Of a DNA stretch of 64,000 bases, positions 48,070-58,469 are shown piece after piece (positions within the stretch are counted from its first letter, which is position 1; each line of letters starts with the position of its first letter). The notes under the pieces were generated by a model. The model was not told the DNA's origin and did no database searches. It saw only the letters and a list, made by a program, of their open reading frames with translations. Origin of the DNA: Doris montereyensis (taxonomy: Eukaryota; Mollusca; Gastropoda; Nudibranchia; Dorididae); NCBI GenBank assembly GCA_037039925.1, contig JAXRKP010000114.1, forward strand, positions 134,425 through 198,424, read 5' to 3'. The translations under genes and the position numbers were made by a program.

Positions 48070-48540
48070 GTATAAAAATACACAATATGCACATTGTAAT
48101 TAAGAATCAACACTATTAGTATTATATGAATGGCTCTAGTAATTAAGAATCAACACTATTAGTATTATATGAATGGCTCTAGCTCTACATTGTAATTAAG
48201 AATCAACACTATTATAAAGTATGATGCTCTAGCTCTACATTCTGACCAAGAATCAAGCAATCATGGGTCATGTATATAATGGCTCTACTCTGAATAAGAA
48301 TCAACACTAAATTAAACAAATAAGATAGAATGGCAATTAAAACAACACTAAAGTATTATATGAATGGCTCTAGCTCTACATTGTAATTAAGAATCAACAC
48401 TATGTATTATAGAATGAATGATTCTTACAGCTTAAACAATAAGAACAACTAACACTATTAGTATTATATGAATGGCTCTAGCTCTTACATTTACCCTAGT
48501 AATTAAGAATCAACACTATTAGTATTATATGAATACTGTG
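48070..48540. repeat. ~53-bp minisatellite
   Basis: TGTAATTAAGAATCAACACT, ATTAGTATTATATGAATGGC and TCTAGCTCTACAT in eight or so copies, several damaged. Confidence 0.9.
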
Positions 48541-48690
48541 AAATGCTCTCAGCATTATTTTTGTAACAGTTCGATGCTCATCCTTTCTGACCACGCAGTC
48601 AAGCAATCATGGGTCACTTATTTTAAGGCTGTGAAATACCCTGACAGTAAGGCTGGCTATGGACTAAACAAATTATTTAACATTAACAAT
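48541..48690. other. Apparent single-copy ancestor of the flanking arrays
   Basis: This stretch carries once each CACTTATTTTAAGGCTGTG, CCTGACAGTAAGGCTGG and ATTAACAATAAAACTGTTTA, the words that are then repeated in the arrays at 48690-51520. It may be the source sequence for both. Confidence 0.5.
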
Positions 48691-48975
48691 AAAACTGTTT
48701 ATTCCATTAGACTACCCGTACAAGAATAAGGGCTATATTAAACAAAATAGATAGAATAACAATAAAACAATAAAACTGTTTATTCCATTAGAGTACAGTA
48801 AGAGCTGTATGTTAAACAAATACGATAGAATGACAATAAAACAATAAAACTGTTTATTCCTTAGTACAGTAAAGCCGAAATGGACTGTGGCTTATTTTAA
48901 ACAAATAAGATAGAATGACAATAAAACAATAAAACTGTTATTTTTTTACCCTAGTACATAAAGCTGTGAAATGGA
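48691..48975. repeat. ~60-bp array with AACAATAAAACTGTTTATTC
   Basis: Four to five copies built of AAACAAATAAGATAGAATGA, CAATAAAACAATAAAACTG and TTTATTCC, merging into the next array through shared AGTACAGTAAAGCTG. Confidence 0.85.
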
Positions 48976-50228
48976 CTGCCTGCACTTATTTTACCCTAGT
49001 ACAGTAAAGCTGAAATGGACTGCCTGCAATTTTACCCTAGTACAGTAAGGCTGTTTATTTTACCCTAGAAAATGGACTGCCAGCACTTATTTTACCCTAG
49101 TACACCTGCCTGCACTTATTTTACTCCTAGTACAGTAAGGCTGTGGAATGGACTGCCAGCACTTATTTTACCCTAGTACAGTAAGACTGTGCAATGCAAA
49201 CATCGACTGTCACCTACACTTATTTTACCCTAGTACAGTAAAATTGTGCAATGCAAACATCGACTGTCACCTACACTTATTTTACCCTAGTACAGTAAGA
49301 CTGTGCAATGCAAACATTGACTGCACCTACACTTATTTTACCCCTAGTACAGTAAGGCTGTGAAATGGACTGCCTGCACTTATTTTACCCTAATACAGTA
49401 AGACTGTGAAAACATGGACTGTCACCTACACTTATTTTACCCTAGTACAGTAAGACTGTGGAATGCAAACATTGACTGTCACCTACACTTATTTTACCCT
49501 AGTACAGTAAGACTGTGGAATGGACTGTCACCTACACTTATTTTACCCTAGTACAGTAAGACTGTGAAATGGAAACATTGACCAGCCTACACTTATTTTA
49601 CCCTAGTACAGTAAGACTGTGAAATGGACTGCCTGCACTTATTTTACCCTAGTACAGACTGTTGGACTGCCTACACTTATTTTACCCTAGTACTAGTAAG
49701 ACTGTGGAATGCAAACATGGACTGTCACTACACTTATTTTACCCTAGTACAGTAAGACTGTGAAATGCAAACATTGACTGTCACCTACACTTATTTTACC
49801 CTAGTACAGTAAGACTGTGTGCAAACATGGACTGTCACCTACACTTATTTTACCCTAGTACAGTAAAACTGTGCAAACATGGACTGCCACCTACACTTAT
49901 TTTACCCTAGTACAGTAAGACTGTGGAATGCAAAATGGACTGCACCTGCACTTATTTTACCCTAGTACAGTAAAGGCTGTGAAATGGACTGCCTGCACAT
50001 TTTGTCACCTACACTTATTTTACCCTAGTACAGTGTGGAATGCAAACATTGAAATGGACACCTACACTTATTTTACCCTAGTACAGTAAGGCTGTGAAAT
50101 GGACTGCCTGCACTTATTTTACCCTACTACTAGTACAGTAAGGCTGTGAAATGGACTGCCAGCACTTATTTTACCCAGTACAGTACAGTAAGGCTGTGGA
50201 ATGGACTGCCTGCACTTATTTTAATTCC
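48976..50228. repeat. 46-60-bp satellite with CACTTATTTTACCCTAGTAC
   Basis: About 24 copies. The short form (46 bp) is GTAAGGCTGTGAAATGGACT, GCCTGCACTTATTTTACCCT and AGTACA; the long form adds GCAAACATTGACTGTCACCT. The short form adjoins and clearly gave rise to the 27-bp array that follows. Confidence 0.95.
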
Positions 50229-51520
50229 CTAGTACAGTAAGGCTGTGGAATGGACTGCCAACAGTAAGACTGTGGAATGGACTGCCAACAGTAAGACTGT
50301 GGAATGGACTGCCAACAGTAAGACTGTGGCTGTGGACTGCCAACAGAAGGCTGGAATGGACTGCCAACAGTAAGGCTGTGGAATGGACTGCCAACAGTAA
50401 GACTGCCAACTGTGGAATGGACTGCCAACAGTAAGGCTGTGGAATGGACTGCCAACAGTAAGACTGTGGAATGGACTGCCAACAGTAAGACTGTGGAATG
50501 GACTGCCAACAGTAAGGCTGTGGAATGGACTGCCAACAGTAAGGCTGTGGAATGGACTGCCAACAGTAAGACTGTGGAATGGACTGCCAACAGTAAGGCT
50601 GTGGAATGGACTGCCAACAGTAAGGCTGTGGAATGGACTGCCAACAGTAAGGAATGGACTGCCAACAGTAAGACTGTGGAATGGACTGCCAACAGTAAGG
50701 CTGTGGAATGGACTGTGGCTGTGGAATGGACTGCCAACAGTGGCATGGACTGCCAACAGTGTGGGAATGGACTGCCAACAGTAAGACTGTGGGACTGCCA
50801 ACAGTAAGACTGAATGGACTGCCAACAGTAAGACTGTGGAATGGACTGTGTAAGGCTGTGGAATGGACTGCCAACAGTAAGACTGTGGAATGGACTGCCA
50901 ACAGTAAGACTGTGGAATGGACTGTGGTGGAATGGACTGCCAACAGTAAGACTGTGGAATGGACTGCCAACAGTAAGACTGTGGAATGGACTGCCAACAG
51001 TAAGGCTGTGAAATGGACTGTGGGAATGGACTGCCAACAGTAAGTGGAATGGACTGTGTAAGGCTGTGGAATGGACTGCCAACAGTAAGACTGTGGAATG
51101 GACTGCCAACAGTAAGACTGTGGAATGGACTGCCAACAGTAAGACTGTGGAATGGACTGCCAACAGTAAGACTGTGGAATGGACTGCCAACAGTAAGACT
51201 GTGGAATGGACTGCCAACAGTAAGACTGTGGAATGGACTGCCAACAGTAAGACTGTGGAATGGACTGCCAACAGTAATGGACTGTGGAATGGACTGCCAA
51301 CAGTAAGACTGTGGAATGGACTGCCAACAGTAAGGCATGGACTGTAAGGCTGTGGAATGGACTGCCAACAGTAAGGCTGTGGAATGGACTGCCAACAGTA
51401 AGGCTGTGGAATGGACTGCCAACAGTAAGGCTGTGGAATGGACTGCCAACAGTAAGACTGTGGAATGGACTGCCAACAGTNNNNNNNNNNNNNNNNNNNN
51501 GACTGCCAACAGAATTCAAA
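50229..51520. repeat. 27-bp satellite with assembly gap
   Basis: About 45 copies of GTAAGACTGTGGAATGGACT GCCAACA, identical to the 46-bp unit on its left with 19 bp (the CTTATTTTACCCTAGT part) removed. Twenty N at 51481-51500 mark an assembly gap inside it, so true length is unknown. The 27-bp period is a multiple of three and all three - strand frames stay open for 426-450 codons; these are artefacts. Confidence 0.98.
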
Positions 51521-51766
51521 CTCAGCAATAGTACTGAAGACTTTTAAAAACATAAATAAACACATCACTTTAAAGCCAAAATTGGATTACTATTTTATGT
51601 TGACTCATAATATGCGCGCTGACAGTGACACTAAGATTCAAAAATTGACTTGGTCACTTACTATGAAGAAGAAGAAATACATATCCCTATCACCCCCTCC
51701 CATTTTTCCCGCAAATAAAAAAACAAACAAAACCCTAAACAAAAAATGTCCCTTCAAGACCAGTAC
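51521..51766. other. Unique sequence right of the satellite
   Basis: No recognised feature. It ends at a reverse family-2 SINE. Confidence 0.5.
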
Positions 51767-52036
51767 GGCCCATAGAACCGGAATTCATTCTGGTTTCTAT
51801 AGCGCGAAACGGAATGAATGGTAATACTCACCCCCTGAACAAAATGCTAGTCTGACGCAGGTTTTTACTCCCAGGCTAGTGCTTGTACCCATTTGCACAT
51901 GTGTCAAGTGGGGAAATTCGTGTTAAGCGTCTTTCCCAAGGAACTCAACATCGGACACCTAGCTTTGCTATGATTCGAACAGGGGGACCTCATGGTCCCA
52001 AGTCCGGTAGCTTAACTACTACGTCACCGACGCTAC
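51767..52036 (-). mobile_element. SINE family 2 copy, reverse
   Basis: On the + strand: GGCCCATAGAACCGGAATTC, GCTAGTCTGACGCAGGTTTT, CCAGGCTAGTGCTTGTACCC, CGTCTTTCCCAAGGAACTC, ATGATTCGAACAGGGGGAC (reverse B box) and TAACTACTACGTCACCGACG (reverse head). Confidence 0.87.
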
Positions 52037-52039
52037 AAA

Positions 52040-52262
52040 AAAAAATGAAACTAAGCGAAAATCCAAAAAAGACACACAAAAAACTAAGCGAAAGTCCAGA
52101 AAGGCAAAATAAAACTAAGCGAAAATCCAGAAAACTAAGCGAAAGTCCAGAAAAGCAAAATAAAACTAAGCGAAAATGCAGAAAACTAAACAAAAGTCCA
52201 GAAAGACAATAAAAAAACTAAGCGAAAATCCTAAAAGACGAAATCCAGAAAGACAAAAAAAA
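52040..52262. repeat. ~30-bp A-rich array (AAACTAAGCGAAAATCCAGA)
   Basis: Seven or so copies of AAACTAAGCGAAAATCCAGA followed by AAGGCAAAAT or a shorter linker. Its + strand frame gives a K/R/S/P-rich peptide that merely mirrors the repeat. It begins where the SINE at 51767-52036 starts, i.e. at its tRNA-like end. Confidence 0.9.
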
Positions 52263-52391
52263 AAAACTAGAACAGGAAAGAGAATGAATCGTCAGGTGAT
52301 GTGTGGTCTATTTTTGGAAACATTTTTGGTTATGGACCAGAAAATAATGAGTGTGATATTATTAAGTCTCTGACACTGACAACACCGTTTA

Positions 52392-52709
52392 AGATTTGAT
52401 TTGATTTACCCACATCCACAACTAGTGTGATTTCGGGATTTTTTGTAGGGTTTTTTATTTTGCTCAGACTGCCCTGTAAACAGCCAAGAGATCATTAACG
52501 TGCACATAGCGTTGTGTTCTGCACACGGGACCTCCTTTTTTATTGTCCGTCTCCGATGTGACTAATTGTCGATCCACCTACCTGGATCAGGAGGGTAGAT
52601 ATTCCTCGAAAAAAAAAATCGAGAAAATTTGTCAACTGTTGGCGGGGCTCGAACCCACTACCTTTTGATTGAGAGGCGGACACCTTGCCTCTGGACTACC
52701 GAGTCCCCA
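52392..52709 (-). mobile_element. SINE family 1 full copy, reverse
   Basis: + strand order: GATTTGATTTGATTTACCCA (tail), CATCCACAACTAGTGTGATT, CAGACTGCCCTGTAAACAGC, CACACGGGACCTCCTTTTTT, GTCGATCCACCTACCTGGAT, GGGGCTCGAACCCACTACCT (reverse B box) and CTCTGGACTACCGAGTCCCC. Confidence 0.93.
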
Positions 52710-52837
52710 CCCGTTTGAGACACGACTCGTGCGTGCACGAGAGAGAAGACAGTGTTTTGCATGTGGTGTGCGTGTGTGTATTTGTGTTTGAGAGAGTGAC
52801 AGACAGGCAGGCAGGCAGACATATATACAGACAGACA

Positions 52838-52920
<83 letters not shown>
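52838..52920. repeat. (GA)n microsatellite
   Basis: A GA run preceded by AGACAGACAG and followed by a G-run at 52924-52937. Confidence 0.97.
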
Positions 52921-52921
<1 letters not shown>

Positions 52922-53059
52922 GCGGGGGGGGGGGGGGAGAGGACGAAGAAACATTTGAAACAACGCCAGTGGTCGTGAAATGCTGTCGTGTTCACGGCAA
53001 CAAATTGTTCCTCAGAATTGCTATAACCGCATGCTTGGCAATCTCACCATAGTTTTGAT

Positions 53060-53183
53060 CTGTGTGTGTGTGTGTGTAGGTGTAGGTGTGTGTGTGTGTG
53101 CGTGCATATGTTTATTCGTGTGTATTATGCATGCGTGCGTACATGATAACATCTTGTTGTTTGGGGGGGGCGGTGTATCTGTC

Positions 53184-53221
<38 letters not shown>

Positions 53222-53375
53222 TTTATACGAGTGCATTGTTGGGATGGGGGTACGTCTTTGACTGTGAGTGTGAGCGTGAACGTGTGATTGTACATATTGC
53301 GTCAACGGTGTGTGTGGTAAAGATACTTATAACAGGGGGCTTACAACTCTGTGTGTGTGTGTGTGTGTGTGTGTG
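53060..53375. repeat. Clustered (GT)n microsatellites
   Basis: GT runs at 53062-53100, 53184-53218 and 53350-53374 separated by GT-rich degenerate sequence; another short run is at 53705-53740. C/V-rich frames are artefacts. Confidence 0.93.
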
Positions 53376-53704
53376 AGGGGGGGGTAATGCTGTGTGACGC
53401 TGTGTGAACGTGTAGCATGTGTCTTTATGTAAAAATACGTGCGACCGGGGCTATGTCCATGAGTGACTGTCTGTATGCGTGGAAATTCAATTCAATTCAA
53501 TTAATTATTTTATTAATCAAAAACTAATAATTTCAATTTAAGAGATTCTTTTAAATGTTTATGGTTGTATCATCATGTTGACTACTGTTTGTGTGTTTCA
53601 TCATGTGTTGTGTTATTTCTTGCTTCAGATTAAATTGCTGACTAATACCGCATTAGTAGTTTTGTATGTCAGTGCAAGCTTGTTTAAACTTTGTGATTGT
53701 GTAT

Positions 53705-53742
<38 letters not shown>

Positions 53743-53945
53743 CAGTATGAACTACAGTGTCTTACTGTGTATTTAATGTTAATGATTGTATGCTATGCGC
53801 GTTATCAAATCCGTTGGTGATTCACTTGGCATGTGTGTTTATGAGACCACTTTGTGTATCGCAGTTGTTGCAAGATATTACAGTTTTACACCTGAAGCAG
53901 AAAAGGTGGTGGCGAGGAGATGAACCCATGATATGGGTATTCCTA
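53376..53945. other. GT-rich and unique sequence, no gene seen
   Basis: It holds an (AATTC)n stub at 53485-53505 and a (GT)n run at 53705-53740. The longest frame (from 53757) gains its length from the GA repeat downstream. Confidence 0.5.
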
Positions 53946-53949
53946 GTTT

Positions 53950-54566
<617 letters not shown>

Positions 54567-55089
54567 GAGTAAGAATGCTGCTATCCAACCGCTAACCTCC
54601 AAACGTCAAAAACTGCTTCAGTGTCACACAGTAGGCCTTCTTAAGGTCGACATAAGTTGTATCTTAAATCTTATCAGAAAGCGTGCATTGAGATATAAAC
54701 GGCATGATTAATTTCTTTCGCAAACAACATGTATGCATGTACTACATCTCAACTACACATTCTGCCAACCGATCGGAAACTGACATATTTTTACACACTA
54801 CACACATGAAGAATGAATCATGATAAGAAACACCGGACTTTCGGTTGTGGTCAAGGAGAGACTGAGGAGACAGTGGACAAGCGATTGGGCTAATGGAAAT
54901 GACTGTCGTAGAAGCTTATTATGAAAATTTATAATAGCCATTGGCTGCTAGGTGCCTAGGGTTGAATCTCCTTTTCAATACGTGTCACTGTCACACTTGT
55001 CTAGACTCCCTCATACAGGAAAATGAAAGTCGTGTCTTCTTCTTCTTCTTCTGTTGTTTATATATCAACAAGGGTGCCAGTCCAAAAAA
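54567..55089. other. Unique sequence, no feature seen
   Basis: Short (CTT)n at 55037-55050. No other structure. Confidence 0.5.
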
Positions 55090-55402
55090 GGGGACTCGGT
55101 TGTCCAAAGGCAAGGTCTGTTAGCCTCTCAACCAAAAGGTCGTGGGTTCAAGCCGCATTAGGTTGAAAAAATCTCCCTAGTTCTTTCTCGAGTAAAAACT
55201 CCCCTCCCCCTGATCCAGGTAAATGGATCGACATCTAGACCCATCGGAGACGGACGATAAAAAGGAGACCCCGTGTGCATATCACACGCTCTGTGCACGT
55301 TAAAGTTCCCTTGACTGTTTACAAGGCAGTGAAGTCAGAATGAAAAAATCTTACCAAAACGCCGGGATCACCTTAATTGTGGATATGGGAAAAATCAAAT
55401 CA
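55090..55402 (+). mobile_element. SINE family 1 copy
   Basis: GGGGACTCGGTTGTCCAAAG, CTCTCAACCAAAAGGTCGTG, GGGTTCAAGCC (B box), GATCCAGGTAAATGGATCGA, CTCTGTGCACGTTAAAGTTC and GGGATCACCTTAATTGTGGA with a short AAATCAAATC tail. The 83-bp satellite starts about 20 bp downstream. Confidence 0.9.
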
Positions 55403-55419
55403 ATACCAGCCCAAAATGG

Positions 55420-57375
55420 TTGTGGTCATAAATTATGCAATCAAACCGCGAACTGCCTATGTCATCTGATACTTAACCTGGTGATTTCGTTTGTTAGTTT
55501 CATTGAAGTCATAAATTATGCAATCAAACCGCGAACTGCCTATGTCACCTGATACTTAACCTGGTGATTTCGTTTGTTAGTTTCATTGAAGTCATAAAAT
55601 GCAACCAAATGCAAACTGCCTATGTCATCTGATACTTAACCTGGTGATTTCGTTTGTTAGTTTCATTGAAGTCATAAAATATGCCTATGTCATCTGATAC
55701 GAAACCTGGTGATTTCGTTTGTTAGTTTCATTGAAGTCATAAAATATGCAACCAAACCGTAGTTTCATTGAACTGCCTATGTCATCTGATACTAAACCTG
55801 GTGATTTCGTTTGTTAGTTTCATTGAAGTCATAAAATATGCAACCAAACCGCAAACTGCCTATGTCATCTGATACTAAACCTGGTGATTTCGTTTGTTAG
55901 TTTCATTGAAGTCATAAAATATGCAACCAAACCGCAAACTGATACGAAACCTGGTGATTTCGTTTGTTAGTTTCATTGAAGTCATAAAATATGCAACCAA
56001 ACCGTAAACCTTATGTCATCTGATACTAAACCTGGTGATTTTGTTTGTTAGTTTCATTGAAGTCATAAAATATGCAACCAAACCGTAAACTGCCTATGTC
56101 ATCTGATACTAAACCTGGTGATTTTGTTTGTTAGTTTCATTGAAGTCATGCATTCGGCAACCAAACCTAAACTGCCTATGTCATCTGATACTAAACCTGG
56201 TGATTTTGTTTGTTAGTTTCATTGAAGTCATACATTCGGCAACCAAACCTAAACTGCCTATCTCATCTGATACTAAACCTGGTGATTTCGTTTGTTAGTT
56301 TCATTGAAGTCATAAATTATGCAACCAAACCGTAAACTGCCTGTGTCACCTGATACTAAACCTGGTGATTTCGTTTGTTAGTTTCATTGAAGTCATAAAT
56401 TATGCAACCAAACCATAAACTGCCTATGTCATCTGATACTAAACCTGGTGATTTTGTTTGTTAGTTTCATTGAAGTCATAACATTCGGCAACCAAACCGT
56501 AAACTGCCTATGTCACCTGATACTAAACCTGGTGGTTTCGTTTGTTGGTTTCATTGAAGTCATAAATTATGCAACCAAACCGTAAACTGCCTATGTCATC
56601 TGATACTAAACCTGGTGATTTCGTTTGTTAGTTTCATTGAAGTCATAAATTATGCAACCAAACCGTAAACTGCTTATTTCATCTGATACTAAACCTGGTG
56701 ATTTCGTTTGTTAGTTTCATTGAAGTCATAAATTATGCAACCAAACCGTAAACTGCCTATGTCACCTGATCCTAAACCTGGTGATTTCGTTTGTTAGTTT
56801 CATTGAAGTCATAAAATATGCAACCAAACGTAAACTGCCTATGTCGCCTGATACCAAACCTGGTGATTTCGTTTGTGAGTTTCATTAAAGTCATAAATTA
56901 TGCAACCAAACCGTAAACTGCCTATGTCACCTGATACTAAACAAACCGTAATGGTGATTTCGTTTGTTAGTTTCATTGAAGTCATAAATTATGCAACCAA
57001 ACCGTAAACTGCCTATGTCACCTGATACTAAACCTGGTGATTTCATTTGTTAGTTTCATTGAAGTCATAAAATATGCAACCAAACGTAAACTGCCTATGT
57101 CACCTGATACCAAACCTGGTGATTTCGTTTGTGAGTTTCATTAAAGTCATAAATTATGCAACCAAACCGTAAACTGCCTATGTCACCTGATACTAAACAA
57201 GGTGATTTCGTTTGTTAGTTTCATTAAATTCATAAATTATGCAACCAAACCGTAAACTGCCTATGTCACCTCAATACTACACATGGTGATTTCGTATGTT
57301 AGTTTCATTGAATTCATAAATTATGCAACCAAACCGCAAACTTAACGTGGTGGTTATGTTTGTTATTTTCATTGA
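55420..57375. repeat. 83-bp satellite, ~23 copies
   Basis: Unit AAGTCATAAATTATGCAACC, AAACCGTAAACTGCCTATGT, CACCTGATACTAAACCTGGT, GATTTCGTTTGTTAGTTTCA and TTG. Length is very regular, with partial units at about 55680, 55760 and 56945. Variants AAAATATGC and ACATTCGGC occur in runs. Confidence 0.98.
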
Positions 57376-57529
57376 AATTTTCCATGCCCATCACATGACG
57401 TGATCTGACAATTAGCGGCAGAGAGAAACTATAGACTAAGTTTGGCATATTTTACACGTGATCGCGCAGAGACTAGGCAGAACCTCCGATTGATTTATTT
57501 TGTCTTGTATACTTATCCAACTGCTCTTC

Positions 57530-57533
<4 letters not shown>

Positions 57534-57565
<32 letters not shown>
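57534..57565. repeat. (GT)n microsatellite
   Basis: Uninterrupted GT run. Confidence 0.97.
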
Positions 57566-57566
<1 letters not shown>

Positions 57567-57594
57567 TAATTGCCCCTCCTCCAGTTAATAAAAT

Positions 57595-57690
57595 TCCTTC
57601 CATCAAGTTCTGGACGGCCCAGAGGGCTGACGCTTATTCCGGTTTCTGATGCGCTCAACGGAACAGGCGACACAAGGTCATTCCCACTAC
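57595..57690 (-). mobile_element. SINE family 2 end fragment, reverse
   Basis: GACGGCCCAGAGGGCTGACG, TTATTCCGGTTTCTGATGCG and AACGGAACAGGCGAC match the reversed 3' end of family 2. Confidence 0.7.
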
Positions 57691-57896
57691 AGGGAAATTG
57701 TCCATCTTTACTTTCCAGACATAGCTGATACCTATTTCGATCAAGGTGAAACAAAGCAAAATGTGTCAAGAGATTGATTGAAGCATTGTCCAAAAAACTA
57801 GGACGATTTCAAGTCTAGCTAAACTTAAACTCGATCCTTGTCTTAACCCCAACGCTGACCTTCTTAGTTAAATTTGCTGTGTTACAAGGCAATTAC

Positions 57897-58253
57897 GGCC
57901 CATGGAGCCGGAGCGCATCTTGGTTTTATAGCATGAAGCGGAGCAGTCACTTCCTGGGCAGGATGCTAGTCTGACGCAGGTTTTCTTTCACTCCCAAGCT
58001 AGTGCTTGTACCCATTGGCACCTGGGTGGAGCGGATACAACGTTGGACCTAGCTTTGCTAGGATTCGAACTTGTACCCATTGGCACCTGGGTAGAGTGAA
58101 TACAACGTTGGACCTAGCTTTGCTAGGATTCGAACTTGTACCCATTGGCACCTGGGTAGAGCGAATACAACGTTGGACCTAGCTTTGTTAGGATTCGAAC
58201 CCGGGATTTTATGATCCCAAGTCCGGCGGCCTAACCACTCGCCCACCGACGCC
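57897..58253 (-). mobile_element. SINE family 2 copy, reverse, with internal ~66-bp triplication
   Basis: + strand: GGCCCATGGAGCCGGAGCGC, GATGCTAGTCTGACGCAGGT, then three tandem copies (58008-58204) of GTACCCATTGGCACCTGGGT, ACAACGTTGGACCTAGCTTT, AGGATTCGAAC, ending in CCCAAGTCCGGCGGCCTAAC and CACTCGCCCACCGACGCC (reverse head). Confidence 0.9.
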
Positions 58254-58339
58254 AGTTAAGGAAGCGTAGTGAACTTCTTCTTTTATTTCTCCGTCACGAT
58301 ACGATAGGTGCCGACGCAGATGCCACTGGTTCGATTTTG

Positions 58340-58469
58340 TCTGATGTCCATATTTCTCTCTTTCTTTCTTTCTTTCTTTGTTAGCTCCCATTTTACCTTC
58401 CGGCGTATGGGTTTAGATGCCCGAAATGATCTTTCTCCAGGCTGCCCTGAGCTGACATTTTCTGTTTCC
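58340..58469 (-). mobile_element. APE-type LINE, copy F (short 3' fragment)
   Basis: (CTTT)n, then GTTAGCTCCCATTTTACCTT, GCCCGAAATGATCTTTCTCC and CTGCCCTGAGCTGACATTTT up to 58468, directly followed by the tail of copy D. Two 3' tails in tandem show two insertions or a tail duplication. Confidence 0.85.

Noticed and set aside
50229..51520. CRISPR-like appearance of short direct repeats
   Set aside because: The 27-bp units are contiguous with no unique spacers, in a eukaryotic genome.
52040..52262. Lysine/serine-rich repetitive peptide (possible disordered protein)
   Set aside because: Exactly tracks an A-rich 30-bp minisatellite next to a SINE; no supporting exon structure.
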